Below are positions 18,218 to 27,239 of a stretch of DNA of 64,000 nucleotides, in pieces. Under the pieces are notes generated by a model. The model had not been told where the DNA came from. It searched no databases and was given only the letters and a program-made list of their open reading frames with translations. The number at the start of each line of letters is the position of its first letter. The stretch's first letter is position 1. A program made the translations under genes and the position numbers. This DNA comes from Peptostreptococcaceae bacterium (GTDB lineage Bacteria > Bacillota > Clostridia > Peptostreptococcales > Peptostreptococcaceae): the NCBI GenBank assembly GCA_902363255.1, contig CABIZO010000002.1, positions 668,037 through 732,036 of the forward strand, written 5' to 3'.

Positions 18218-18517
18218 ATGACAAGGGGAAGTAAATTTAATGTAGGTATAAATAATATAACTATAGACCGCTTTACTTTATTAAAATACAAATTAATTTT
18301 AGATGAGTATATTAAAAAGAATAATCTTTGGGAAGAAAATACTCGTGAATGTTGGTTGTATGATCTTATAGATTTTAAATTAAAGGGAGACGTAGGTCTT
18401 TGTTATAGAAGTATAAGAGTATTAGAAGACCATTGGGGATTTGATAGTGACAATGATGATATTGATGATTATATCAACAGACACATGTCAAGATTTATGT
18501 CAAAAGTAAATAGATAG
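18218..18517 (+). CDS. conserved small protein of unknown function
   Basis: 99 residues, no signal peptide or membrane segment. It is Asp/Lys-rich, with a central NTRECWLYDLIDFKLKG stretch and an acidic SDNDDIDDYIN near the C-terminus; I do not recognise the family. A very strong AGGGGGGGAG precedes the ATG, so it is probably a real gene. A bidirectional terminator follows, and nothing in the context suggests a role. Confidence 0.65.
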   Translation: MTRGSKFNVGINNITIDRFTLLKYKLILDEYIKKNNLWEENTRECWLYDLIDFKLKGDVGLCYRSIRVLEDHWGFDSDNDDIDDYINRHMSRFMSKVNR

Positions 18518-18584
18518 TAAGTTATTAAATAATCTAGCGTTAATATATAGAGATAAACTTTGGATTATAATTACTATAATTAAG

Positions 18585-18616
18585 AAAGCTGACAACTATT
18601 AGATGTCAGCTTTTTA
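18585..18616. terminator. bidirectional terminator
   Basis: AAAGCTGACA (18585-18594) pairs with TGTCAGCTTT (18604-18613), with a T-run and a complementary A-run, between converging genes. Confidence 0.85.
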
Positions 18617-18618
18617 TA

Positions 18619-19668
18619 TTATAATGATTCTGTTTTGTATAAATAATCTAAATTTAAATCAATTGTAGTTTCATCGCCCCTTTTAATTTTATCAAAGCCA
18701 CACTCATAAAGCATTTTACGGCAAGTTGACATATCAAATCCTCTATTTTTAGATGTATCTTCTTTAGTATCTCTTGGGTTTGAACCACTTTCCGCTGTAA
18801 TTATATTTGCACCAGAAATATAACTAAGTTCATTTGGTTCATGAACACCAATATATTTTGTATTTGACATAGCTATGCTTGCAAGAGCAACAACAGCAAC
18901 TATTTGAGATAATCTTAGTTCTGTTATTTGACCATATTTTGCAAGGGGAGAACCAGGTACAGCAACACGTCGCATGGCAGCATGTTGGTAACAATTTAAG
19001 TCTATACCGATGAAAATATTTTCTACTATTTCTTCAATAGAATGTTCTGGCCCAATTGGTTCACAGCAAGTATAAACTTCTAATCCAGCATCAAGAGCAT
19101 TTTTCATAGTCTGAATACGATTTTCAGGTTTTAAATTTGTATATTCTCCTTCTCCAATACGGCATACGTGATATATAGCACTAATGCCCGCTTTTTTAAT
19201 TTCTTGAAAGTTTTCTAAAGGTGAATCACCTACATTAGCCCAAAGTTGTGTACTTTTAGGAAGTACTTTTCTGGATTTTTTTACTGTTTCTAAATAAAAA
19301 TCTAAATTATAATTGTGCATTGCCATAAGATAAAGACCATAAAGGTCATCATGTTTGCAGAAATCATTTATTTTGAACTCTAAATCTTCATCTGATATCC
19401 TCCATTTTTGAAAGGACGTATGATCTTCACCAAAGGAGCAAAATTTGCAGTTACCAGGACATTGATCTGTTTCTACGCCGATTTGACCAATAATAATTCC
19501 ACTATTTTCATTTCTTTCCCTAATAATTTGAGATGCAACACTTCTCATTAAGCTTGCTTCTATTGTATATTCATCAAAATTTAAAAAATAAATACAATCA
19601 TCCTTGCTTAGTGGAATTCCAGCTTTAGCTCTTTCTAAAATATTTACTACTTTTTTATCGTATAACAT
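18619..19668 (-). CDS. radical SAM protein, biotin synthase-like
   Basis: BioB-related radical SAM enzyme of 349 residues. The [4Fe-4S] motif C-x3-C-x2-C reads CPGNCKFC (C70, C74, C77). BioB-like features follow: WANVGDSP, HVCRIGEGEY, and a C-terminal GANIITAESGSNPRDT. The pattern resembles HydE/BioB/ThiH-like paralogues, but the second-cluster residues of real BioB cannot be confirmed and no biotin genes are nearby. I would not call it bioB. Strong AGGAGG on the minus strand before the ATG. An ATGACT-TT-AGTCAT palindrome lies in the shared upstream region. Confidence 0.8.
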   Translation of the reverse strand: MLYDKKVVNILERAKAGIPLSKDDCIYFLNFDEYTIEASLMRSVASQIIRERNENSGIIIGQIGVETDQCPGNCKFCSFGEDHTSFQKWRISDEDLEFKINDFCKHDDLYGLYLMAMHNYNLDFYLETVKKSRKVLPKSTQLWANVGDSPLENFQEIKKAGISAIYHVCRIGEGEYTNLKPENRIQTMKNALDAGLEVYTCCEPIGPEHSIEEIVENIFIGIDLNCYQHAAMRRVAVPGSPLAKYGQITELRLSQIVAVVALASIAMSNTKYIGVHEPNELSYISGANIITAESGSNPRDTKEDTSKNRGFDMSTCRKMLYECGFDKIKRGDETTIDLNLDYLYKTESL

Positions 19669-19744
19669 AGTTATCCTCCTAAATAAGTAATTATTTAATT
19701 TATTATGATATACTATGCGGTCTTAATTATATTATAGCGATTTT

Positions 19745-19760
19745 TATGACTTTAGTCATA
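19745..19760. promoter_or_regulatory. TATGACT-tt-AGTCATA palindrome in a divergent promoter region
   Basis: Two perfect 7-bp half sites separated by TT. It lies between the radical SAM gene and the FakA-like gene, with a TATAAT-like box at 19789-19794 on the plus strand. The shape is that of an operator for a dimeric regulator, which I cannot name. Confidence 0.4.
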
Positions 19761-19843
19761 GTAAAGTTATAAGGAGGCTTGGTTAGTGTATAATATAATT
19801 AATAGTTTAAAATATATTAAATAAAAGGCAAAGGAGAATAGCT

Positions 19844-20095
19844 ATGTTAGAGTATAAATTTGATACACAATTATTAATTGAAGGAAATGATCTTTCAGAA
19901 GATGAAATAAACGATTATATAGAGTCAAATATAGAGGGAGACTGTTTACTTGCTGTTGGTGATGAAAATCTAATTAAAATTCATTTTCACACTAACACCC
20001 CATGGAAAGTTCTTGAATATTGTGCTTCAAAAGGGGATATTCACGACGTAGTCATAGAAAATATGGAAAGACAAGCCAATGGGCTTCAAGGATAA
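19844..20095 (+). CDS. small protein matching the central domain of FakA/YloV-type DAK fusion proteins
   Basis: 83 residues. The segments GDCLLAVGDENLIKIHFHTN and PWKVLEYCASKGDIHDVVIENM closely resemble the region of FakA (fatty acid kinase, DAK2-fusion) reading VGDEDLVKVHVHTN...PGEVLEYALKYGEL.IKIENM. The DhaL-like kinase domain and the DegV-like C-terminal domain are both absent. It has its own AAAGGAGA site and clean ends, so it looks like a free-standing domain gene rather than a fresh fragment. Function unknown; an interaction with FakA or FakB is possible. Confidence 0.7.
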   Translation: MLEYKFDTQLLIEGNDLSEDEINDYIESNIEGDCLLAVGDENLIKIHFHTNTPWKVLEYCASKGDIHDVVIENMERQANGLQG

Positions 20096-20221
20096 CATTT
20101 GTTAGAAGGTTTTTATGAGAATTAATGAATAGTGATAAATTTGGGAAAAGATATTTTGATGGCTTTAACTCTGAGAAATTAGTCAGTAGAAAATAAGATG
20201 ATATTTAATAGATAACTTTTT

Positions 20222-20257
20222 AATACCATATTTTCATTTGTAAAATACGGTATTTTT
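20222..20257 (+). terminator. intrinsic terminator
   Basis: AATACCATATTTT (20222-20234) pairs with AAAATACGGTATT (20242-20254) with one mismatch, followed by T. It ends the transcript of the FakA-like gene. Confidence 0.75.
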
Positions 20258-20343
20258 ATTATTACTAATAATAATGTTTGAAAGAATAAGCAGTAAACTC
20301 TATACTAGTATTATAAAATAAAAAGAAAACGGGGGATTTTATA

Positions 20344-21240
20344 GTGAATATAATTGAGACTAAGAATCTAACTAAAACCTATAATAAGAACAGAGGTATT
20401 GATAATATCAATATAAGTGTAAACGAAGGTGAAATTTATGGATTTATAGGACCAAATGGTGCAGGAAAATCTACGACTATAAAAACATTACTAAATTTTA
20501 TATATCCAACTAGTGGTAGTGGAACAATATTTGGATTAGATATTGTAAAAGATAGTTCCAAAATAAAAGAAAATATAGGGTATGTACCAAGTGAAGTAAA
20601 ATACTACGATTCTGTTAAAGTTAAAGGTATAATGAAGTATGCTCAAAGTTTTTATCCAAATGTTAGTGATGAGGATTTGAGTAAAATATGTATAGATTTG
20701 GAGCTTGATATGGAAAAGAAAATGGGGGAGTTAAGTCTAGGTAATAAGAAAAAAGTAGCAATTGCACAAGCACTTATTCAAAATCCAAAGCTTTTAATTT
20801 TAGATGAACCAACAAATGGTCTAGATCCCCTTATGCAGAAGAAACTTTTTAATATACTAGTAGAGGAAAAGAAAAAGGGAAATACTGTTTTCTTGTCTTC
20901 ACATAATTTAAATGAAGTACAAAATTTATGTGATAGAGTAGCTGTGATAAAAGAAGGAAAAATAGTAGATGTAATTGAACTGGAAAAAGCAACAAAAACC
21001 CTGGGACTAAAAATTACATTAGTTAGTAAAGATATAAATGAAGAAATTATATTAAATATAGGTGGGAAGATTTTAAATAAATCAAAGGAAAATAACTCAT
21101 TTATCTTCCTTTATTATAAAGATACAAACTCCCTTATAAAAGAGTTAAGTAAGTATAATGTTGAAGAATTACTAATAGAAAAAGAAAATCTTGAAGATAC
21201 TTTCTTAAATTACTATGAAGATAAGGGGGATGAAAAATAA
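20344..21240 (+). CDS. ABC transporter ATP-binding protein (ABC-2 exporter)
   Basis: 298 residues. Walker A GPNGAGKST near residue 39, a signature motif degenerate to LSLGNKKK, Walker B LLILDEPTNGLD and the H-loop SSHNL are all visible. The C-terminal ~80 residues are an accessory domain typical of exporters of the CcmA/DrrA group. GTG start with GGGGGA 7 nt upstream. The stop codon overlaps the next gene's start (TAATG), giving tight coupling with the permease. Substrate unknown; antimicrobial peptide or lipid export is common in this group. Confidence 0.88.
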   Translation: MNIIETKNLTKTYNKNRGIDNINISVNEGEIYGFIGPNGAGKSTTIKTLLNFIYPTSGSGTIFGLDIVKDSSKIKENIGYVPSEVKYYDSVKVKGIMKYAQSFYPNVSDEDLSKICIDLELDMEKKMGELSLGNKKKVAIAQALIQNPKLLILDEPTNGLDPLMQKKLFNILVEEKKKGNTVFLSSHNLNEVQNLCDRVAVIKEGKIVDVIELEKATKTLGLKITLVSKDINEEIILNIGGKILNKSKENNSFIFLYYKDTNSLIKELSKYNVEELLIEKENLEDTFLNYYEDKGDEK

Positions 21241-22055
21241 TGAATATATTTAAATTTGAATTTAAAAGATTATTAAAATCATGTCTTATTTGGTCAGTAG
21301 TTTGTGGAATGATGATAGCTTTATTTATGGCACTTTTCCCAACTATGGAAGACATGGGTATAAAAGAACTTGTAAATAGCAAAATGAGCGGTCTTTCTGT
21401 AGATATGTTGAAGGCTTTTAATATAGATGCAGGAATGGATTTTTCAGATATATTCAACTATATGGCATATGTTATTCAATATATAGCAATGGCAAGTGCT
21501 GTTTATGGAGCTATTTTAGGAGTAAATTCCCTTATAAAAGAAGAAAGTCAAGGAACAATAGAGTTTTTATATTCTAAGCCTATAAAAAGAAGTAAAATTG
21601 TAACAGCTAAGTTATTTTCATTAGTATTAATTTACTATTTATATATAGTAATAATTGGTTTAGTAACAATACTTACATGTTTATTTGTTAAACCAGATAA
21701 TGTGGAGATTATGGATATTTTAGTAAATATTAAAACAGTATACATGGGAATGTTTATTCTTGGATTGGTTTTTATGTTTATAGGAATGTTAATTTCAGTT
21801 TTAGTCAAGTCTGATAAAGGAGGAATTCCCATATCAATTGGAATATTTTTCATTTCCTACTTATTGGGTATAATAGGAAAATTGAAAGATGATTTTGAGT
21901 TTCTTAAGTATTTCTCACCATTTGACTATTATGCTCCAGGAGAACTTTTAAAAAATGGATTTGAAGTTAAATTTGTTTTAATAGGTCTTTGCATAATGCT
22001 TGTATCTATTATAAGTACTTATTTAGTTTATAAAAGAAAAGATATGAAGATTTAA
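21240..22055 (+). CDS. ABC-2 type permease
   Basis: 271 residues with six hydrophobic helices. The conserved ABC-2 cytoplasmic segment EESQGTIEFLYSKPIKRSKI after the second helix marks it as the membrane partner of the ATPase it overlaps. An exporter role is inferred. A terminator follows, so the operon is two genes. Confidence 0.86.
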   Translation: MNIFKFEFKRLLKSCLIWSVVCGMMIALFMALFPTMEDMGIKELVNSKMSGLSVDMLKAFNIDAGMDFSDIFNYMAYVIQYIAMASAVYGAILGVNSLIKEESQGTIEFLYSKPIKRSKIVTAKLFSLVLIYYLYIVIIGLVTILTCLFVKPDNVEIMDILVNIKTVYMGMFILGLVFMFIGMLISVLVKSDKGGIPISIGIFFISYLLGIIGKLKDDFEFLKYFSPFDYYAPGELLKNGFEVKFVLIGLCIMLVSIISTYLVYKRKDMKI

Positions 22056-22073
22056 TAATAAAATAAATGATTT

Positions 22074-22123
22074 AGTACTACAGGTAAATTTGTTTTGAAC
22101 AAACTTATTTGTAGTACTTTTTA
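22074..22123 (+). terminator. terminator after the ABC-2 operon
   Basis: AGTACTACA... (from 22074) pairs with ...TGTAGTACT (to 22118), an imperfect stem of about 20 bp, then a T-run. Confidence 0.8.
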
Positions 22124-22135
22124 ATTTTAAGGTAA

Positions 22136-22174
22136 CTTACATAAATGTAATCTTTTTGTAAGGTTTATAGATAG
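22136..22174 (+). promoter_or_regulatory. BceR-like operator, copy 1 (ahead of truncated uppP)
   Basis: TTACATAAATGTAA (22137-22150), an inverted repeat TTACA-N4-TGTAA, is followed by TCTTTTTG and AAGGTTT-TAGATAG. The 39-bp block is repeated with 36 identities at 24181-24219. It lies 65 bp before the ATG of the uppP remnant. BceR-type regulators bind such inverted repeats upstream of bceAB and related resistance genes. Confidence 0.65.
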
Positions 22175-22238
22175 CTTAAACGAATGACGAATAATAAAAT
22201 TTTATTAGAAAAATTAGTTTGAAAGCGAGGAAAATTTT

Positions 22239-22343
22239 ATGGAAATGATAGAAATTTTAAAATCGATAATTTTAAGAATAATAGAAGGAATTACAGAGTG
22301 GTTACCTATAAGTAGTACAGGACATATGATTTTAGAAAGATAA
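22239..22343 (+). pseudogene. uppP: truncated undecaprenyl-diphosphatase (UppP/BacA) N-terminus
   Basis: 34 codons closely matching the start of UppP, including EGITEWLPISSTGHMIL, the conserved N-terminal active-site helix. It then stops at TAA (22341). A good ribosome site (AGCGAGG) and a BceR-like operator are retained upstream. The catalytic motifs of the rest of the ~270-residue enzyme are missing, so it cannot be active. UppP makes the carrier lipid attacked by bacitracin, so its place beside a Bce module is functionally fitting. Confidence 0.8.
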
Positions 22344-22455
22344 TTAATATATACAGTGCTTTAATATGAATTTTATTGATAATACTATATAATAAGTGTT
22401 ATATTTATGATAATATGATCACTATTAGAAGAGTAATTTTTAAGGAGGTGTAATT

Positions 22456-23148
22456 ATGAATAATATAATTTATATTGTTGAAGATGATACATCAATTAGC
22501 GCCTTGTTAAAAGAGTATATAAATAAATATGGGTTTGAAGCTATAATAGTTGAAGATTTTAATAATATAATGGAAGAGTTTGAAGAAGTTAATCCAAGTA
22601 TAGTACTTTTAGATGTGAATTTACCTAAATTTGATGGTTTTTATTGGTGCACAAAAATGAGACAAAAATCAAATGTGCCTATAATTTTCATATCAGCAAG
22701 AGATAGTGGAATGGATCAAATTAGAGCCTTAGAATGTGGAGCAGATGATTATATAACGAAGCCTTTTTATTATGATGTGGTAATTGCCAAAATAAAAAGT
22801 CATATAAGAAGAACTTATGGAGAATATGCTCCAAAATTGGATGAAAGAATTGTTGAGTTGGATGGTCTTAAATTTTACCCAGAAAGATTGGAATTAAAAT
22901 ACAAAGATAAAGATTTAGTTATAACTAAAAAAGAAGGAATATTGCTGGAATGTCTTATGAAAAGATATCCCAAAGTAGTAAGTAGAGATTATTTATTAGA
23001 AAAAATTTGGGATGATATTGAATTTGTAGAAGAAAACACGCTTAATGTGAATGTAAGTAGAATAAGAAAAAGGTTGCAAGAGTTAGGTATAGAAGACAGT
23101 GTTCACACTGTTAGAGGTGTGGGATATAAACTAAATAAAACTTGGTAG
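22456..23148 (+). CDS. OmpR-family response regulator, BceR-like
   Basis: 230 residues: receiver domain with the acidic pair E9/D10 and phospho-acceptor D53 (VLLDVNLP), conserved K in ITKPF, then a winged-helix DNA-binding domain (TVRGVGYKLN at the end). It pairs with the intramembrane-sensing kinase 8 bp downstream and sits ahead of a BceAB-like transporter. Control of bceAB through the TTACA-N4-TGTAA repeats is inferred from the family. Confidence 0.88.
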   Translation: MNNIIYIVEDDTSISALLKEYINKYGFEAIIVEDFNNIMEEFEEVNPSIVLLDVNLPKFDGFYWCTKMRQKSNVPIIFISARDSGMDQIRALECGADDYITKPFYYDVVIAKIKSHIRRTYGEYAPKLDERIVELDGLKFYPERLELKYKDKDLVITKKEGILLECLMKRYPKVVSRDYLLEKIWDDIEFVEENTLNVNVSRIRKRLQELGIEDSVHTVRGVGYKLNKTW

Positions 23149-23155
23149 GTAAAAT

Positions 23156-24136
23156 ATGAAATTATTTATAAAAGAATATAAAGGATATATTTTTGTCTAT
23201 TATACAGGTCTTATAATTACACTTTTTTACTGTAATATGATGAAATTTATAGGACTTAAAGAAATTTTATATCTATTATTATTTAATACATTTATAATAA
23301 GCTATTTTATAATATATAAATATTTAAAAACTAAGAAAGTATATGATTTTCTTGAAAGTGACATGAAAACTTTGGATGAATCATTTATAGACTTGGGTAA
23401 ATCTGATTTGGGGAAAAGTCTATCAGCTACATTGGAGCAACAATATGAATTATATATAAGTTCTCTAGAGGAATACAATAAAAAGCATGAAGATCATTTA
23501 ACTTTTATAAATCACTGGATACATCAAATGAAAACACCTCTTTCTGTAATAAATCTTCAATTGGAAGAATATGAAGGTGAAGAAATTTCAAGTGAAATTA
23601 GGCAAGAGGTCGAGAGATTAGATAAAGGGCTAAATATGGCATTGTACTTTGCACGTCTAGAAGAATTCCAAAAAGATTTTGTAATTGAGAAAGTTAATTT
23701 ATATGAGGAAGTTGTAAGTATAGTAAATAAAGAAAAAAGACTTTTTATAAGAAATAAAATCATACCTAAGGTTGAGTTAGACAAGGAAGTTAAAGTATAT
23801 ACTGATAGAAAATGGATAAAATTTGTAATAGAACAAATCATTGTAAATGGAGTGAAATACTCAAAAAATAGTGGAAAATATTTAACTATAAGTAGTGAAG
23901 AAAATAATGAATATATTTTATTACATATTATTGATGAAGGAATAGGGATTTGCAGAAAAGACATAAAAAGAGTTTTTGATTTATTTTTTACAGGAGAAAA
24001 TGGGCGTAAATATGGAGAATCAACGGGGATAGGGCTTTATATTGCTAAAAAAGTATGTGATAACTTAGGTCATACTATTAAAATAGAATCACAAGAGGAG
24101 AAAGGAACGAAAATATCTCTATTATTTAAGAAATGA
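23156..24136 (+). CDS. BceS-like intramembrane-sensing histidine kinase
   Basis: 326 residues. Two closely spaced membrane helices (about 10-30 and 36-55) have almost no outside loop, the hallmark of kinases that sense through the partner ABC transporter. The H-box reads WIHQMKTPLS (H123). The N-box (EQIIVNGVKYSKNSG), G-boxes (DEGIGI, GIGLYIAKK) and F-box are all present. The short spacing and BceAB-like genes downstream support a peptide-antibiotic (bacitracin/lantibiotic) detoxification module. Confidence 0.88.
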   Translation: MKLFIKEYKGYIFVYYTGLIITLFYCNMMKFIGLKEILYLLLFNTFIISYFIIYKYLKTKKVYDFLESDMKTLDESFIDLGKSDLGKSLSATLEQQYELYISSLEEYNKKHEDHLTFINHWIHQMKTPLSVINLQLEEYEGEEISSEIRQEVERLDKGLNMALYFARLEEFQKDFVIEKVNLYEEVVSIVNKEKRLFIRNKIIPKVELDKEVKVYTDRKWIKFVIEQIIVNGVKYSKNSGKYLTISSEENNEYILLHIIDEGIGICRKDIKRVFDLFFTGENGRKYGESTGIGLYIAKKVCDNLGHTIKIESQEEKGTKISLLFKK

Positions 24137-24167
24137 AAAGTCAGTGGTTAATAAACTACTGACTTTT
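24136..24167 (+). terminator. hairpin terminator overlapping the kinase stop codon
   Basis: AAAAGTCAGT (24136-24145) pairs with ACTGACTTTT (24158-24167). It separates the regulator genes from the transporter, which has its own promoter. Confidence 0.75.
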
Positions 24168-24180
24168 AAAATATATAAAC

Positions 24181-24219
24181 CTTACATGAATGTAATCTTT
24201 TTGAAAGGTTTGTAGATAG
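24181..24219 (+). promoter_or_regulatory. BceR-like operator, copy 2 (ahead of bceA)
   Basis: TTACATGAATGTAA (24182-24195) plus the same right-hand block as copy 1 (22136-22174), 72 bp before the ATPase start. The matching distance from both start codons indicates a shared promoter design. Confidence 0.7.
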
Positions 24220-24290
24220 TTGTATTTTTAAATCTAAATTAAAATTGGTATATAAAGAAAATCCAATGAATTTAGAAAGGAAGAATGATT

Positions 24291-25037
24291 ATGGAAATAT
24301 TAAACATAAAAAACTTAAAAAAGGTATATGGTAAAAAAGTAATTTCGACAGCTTTGAAGGATATAAGCTTTTCTATTGAAGATGGAGAGTTTGTGGGAAT
24401 AATGGGTCCCAGTGGTAGTGGAAAAACCACACTTTTAAATCTTATATCGACGATTGATAAGCCTACAGCAGGAAGCATAACTTTAAAAGGTAAAAATATT
24501 TTAAAGTTAAAAGGTGATGATTTAGCTTTATTTAGAAGAAAAGAATTGGGATTTGTATTTCAAGATTTTAATTTATTAAATACATTAACAATAGGTGAAA
24601 ATATTATCTTGCCACTGACTTTAGATAATGTTGATATAAATGAACAAGAGAGAAGACTTGAAAAGGTTTCAAAAATATTGAGAATTAAAGAATTATTAAA
24701 CAAAAGAACTTATGAAGTATCAGGTGGTCAAGCTCAAAGAACTGCCATAGGAAGAGCATTAATAAATAATCCCACACTAGTTTTAGCAGACGAACCAACG
24801 GGAAATTTGGACTCTGCATCAGCAAAAGATGTTATGGAACATTTGGAAAAAATAAATAAAGAAGAAAAAGTAACTACCATGATGGTGACTCACGATCCTT
24901 TAGCAGCAAGTTATTGTAATAGAATATTGTTTATAAAAGATGGACAGATTTACAATGAAATATACAAAGGAGATAATAGAGTTCAATTTTATCAAGAAAT
25001 AATAGATGTACTTTCTTTATTAGGAGGTACTAAATAA
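24291..25037 (+). CDS. BceA-like ABC transporter ATP-binding protein
   Basis: 248 residues with Walker A GPSGSGKTT, signature VSGGQAQR, Walker B VLADEPTGNLD and VTHD, the LolD/MacB-type pattern of peptide-antibiotic transporters. Two in-frame ATGs six bases apart exist; 24291 is better spaced from AAAGGAAG (24276-24283). It overlaps the permease start (TAATG). With its permease it would remove or shield cell-wall antibiotics and signal to the BceS-like kinase. Confidence 0.88.
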   Translation: MEILNIKNLKKVYGKKVISTALKDISFSIEDGEFVGIMGPSGSGKTTLLNLISTIDKPTAGSITLKGKNILKLKGDDLALFRRKELGFVFQDFNLLNTLTIGENIILPLTLDNVDINEQERRLEKVSKILRIKELLNKRTYEVSGGQAQRTAIGRALINNPTLVLADEPTGNLDSASAKDVMEHLEKINKEEKVTTMMVTHDPLAASYCNRILFIKDGQIYNEIYKGDNRVQFYQEIIDVLSLLGGTK

Positions 25038-26935
25038 TGAATTTTTCACAATTTGCATATAAGAATGTAAAAAGAAATATTAAGTCTTATTTAGGTTATT
25101 TCTTCAGTATTTTAATATCATCAGCTTTACTATTTTCTTTTAATATGTTTATTAATCATCCAAATTTAGATACTTCAACATTTGATGACTACTTAATGTT
25201 AACAATTAAAGTATGCTCTATTATTGTATATGTATTTTTATTTTTCTTCGTATTTTATTCAGTTAGTGTATTTTTAAAAGGTAGAAATAAGGAGTTTGGA
25301 GTTTTATACAGTATAGGAATATCAAATAAACAAGTTAAAAAGATGATTTTTATAGAAAACTTAATTATAAATACTGTAGCCTCGATCTTAGGAGTTATAG
25401 TAGGATTGATATTTTCTAAGATAATATTGATAGCTATATCAAACTTACTGGGAATTGAGCCATTAAGCTTTTATATTCCAACAATATCGATGATAGAAAC
25501 TATAATTTACTTTATATTACTATCCATATTAATCTCTTTATTTATTTCTTTTGTAGTTAAAGAAGATAAGGTTTTAAAACTTTTAAAGGGAAGAGAAACT
25601 CAAAGACCAGAGCCAAAGTCATCACTAATACTTGCTATTTTATGTGTAGCTCTATTTGTATTAGCATATTACAAAGCAGTAACCGTGACAAAAATGCAAT
25701 TAGTAAATACAATAGCACCAGTTACTTTTATGACAATTGTGGCAACTTATTTACTATTTTCTCAACTTAGTGTATTCATTATAAAGAGTATAAAAAATAA
25801 TAAAAGATTTTATAAGAAAAATACAAATATGTTATGGATATCAAATTTATATTACAAAATGCAGGATAATACAAGAATGTTTTTCTTAATTTCAATAACA
25901 TCAGCAGTGGCATTTACGGCCATAGGTTCAGTTTATGCCTATTGGAAGGATCAAACCAGACAGGTAGAGTTAGCTTATCCACAATCTATGCACTTTGCAA
26001 CTAATAAAGAAGCATTAGATAGCCAAGAAGAATTTGATAATGGTAAGTATATGCAAAAAGTTGACTTACTAGAAAACTTATTAAAAGAAGAAAGCATTCC
26101 TTATAATAAAATTAATGGAGAAATAAAAACATTATTTTCAAAGAATGAGGAGAATCCAGTTAAAATAATTAAAGAATCCAAATATAAAGAGTTGGCAAAA
26201 GAACTTGGTGAAGATACAGCAAAATTAAATGAAAATGAAGCTTTGTCATTAACCTTATTGGAAAATAAAAAGGTGGGTAATAAAGTTGTAATAGAAAAGA
26301 ATACTTTAAAAGTTATTAAGCAAGTTAATGAACCTGTTATGCCAGCTTATTATGATTTGTATGTAGTAAAAGATGATTTATATAATAAAATAAAAGATAA
26401 TTGCATAGTAGATAAATTTACTAATTTTGATACAAAAAATTATATGAAGACCTTAGATCTATGCAAATCTTTTGCAAATAAATATAAAGAAGAATTAAAT
26501 TATGGACCATATAAGTTTTTATCAAAGTCTTATGTACTTAATTATGGTAAAATCACATTTTCTACTTTATTATTTTTAACTATATTTATAGGTTTAATTT
26601 TCTTTGTTACTTCAAGTAGCTTCTTATATAACAAGATTTATATGGATTGTCAGGATGACAAAGAAAAGTATATGAAGCTTAATAAGATAGGATTAACATA
26701 CAAAGAAATTAGAAAAATTTCAACCATAGAAATAGGTTTATTATTCTTAGCTCCTTATATTGTAGCGGTAATACATTCAACCTTTACACTTTTGGCAGTT
26801 AAAAACTCTTTTCATATGGAAGTTGCATCATCAGCTTATATAGTTATGGGAAGTTTTTTTATAGTTTTAGTTATTTATTTCTTAATAATAAGAAGAAATT
26901 ATTTAAAAGAAATTAAAGAATATTTAATTAACTAA
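25037..26935 (+). CDS. BceB-like ABC permease
   Basis: 632 residues, ten predicted membrane helices in the BceB pattern: one near the N-terminus, a FtsX-like group, then a large hydrophilic extracytoplasmic domain (about residues 300-490) between later helices, and a final FtsX-like group. The outside domain is the presumed antibiotic-lipid sensor. KGRNKEFGVLYSIGIS is the typical coupling segment. It ends the operon; about 300 bp of AT-rich non-coding DNA follow. Confidence 0.88.
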   Translation: MNFSQFAYKNVKRNIKSYLGYFFSILISSALLFSFNMFINHPNLDTSTFDDYLMLTIKVCSIIVYVFLFFFVFYSVSVFLKGRNKEFGVLYSIGISNKQVKKMIFIENLIINTVASILGVIVGLIFSKIILIAISNLLGIEPLSFYIPTISMIETIIYFILLSILISLFISFVVKEDKVLKLLKGRETQRPEPKSSLILAILCVALFVLAYYKAVTVTKMQLVNTIAPVTFMTIVATYLLFSQLSVFIIKSIKNNKRFYKKNTNMLWISNLYYKMQDNTRMFFLISITSAVAFTAIGSVYAYWKDQTRQVELAYPQSMHFATNKEALDSQEEFDNGKYMQKVDLLENLLKEESIPYNKINGEIKTLFSKNEENPVKIIKESKYKELAKELGEDTAKLNENEALSLTLLENKKVGNKVVIEKNTLKVIKQVNEPVMPAYYDLYVVKDDLYNKIKDNCIVDKFTNFDTKNYMKTLDLCKSFANKYKEELNYGPYKFLSKSYVLNYGKITFSTLLFLTIFIGLIFFVTSSSFLYNKIYMDCQDDKEKYMKLNKIGLTYKEIRKISTIEIGLLFLAPYIVAVIHSTFTLLAVKNSFHMEVASSAYIVMGSFFIVLVIYFLIIRRNYLKEIKEYLIN

Positions 26936-27060
26936 GGATAAATAAGAAGGAAGTAGTTTTTACATTTATATATTAAAAAATCTTAGACCATCTTTTAAAA
27001 GTTAATTTTTTTAAATAAATATAATATTTTAAGATTATTTTTTTCATTTTTTATAAAAAA

Positions 27061-27200
27061 GTACCTAAATAATATTTTTGATTTGTATATATAGTATAAG
27101 CAAAATAGAAAAAGAGTAAAAAGATAAAAATTAATAAATAAAATTTTAGTTTTTAAGGGAAAAGGTACCTAAATAAAAAGTTCTATTTGTATATATAGTA
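27061..27200 (+). repeat. two direct copies of a promoter-like box ahead of the lipoprotein gene
   Basis: GTACCTAAATAA-N8-ATTTGTATATATAGTA occurs at 27061-27096 and again at 27165-27200, with 28 identical fixed positions and a different 8-bp spacer. The right block contains TATATAGT-like -10 sequence. No gene fits between them, so they look like tandem promoters or a promoter plus regulatory duplicate for the gene starting at 27240. The rest of 26936-27239 is AT-rich without other features. Confidence 0.6.
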
Positions 27201-27239
27201 AATAAAAAAATTAAAGATAATTAAATTGGAGGAAATAAA

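Noticed and set aside
20125..20196. 23-codon ORF after the FakA-like gene
   Set aside because: No ribosome site and no similarity; it lies between a gene and its terminator.
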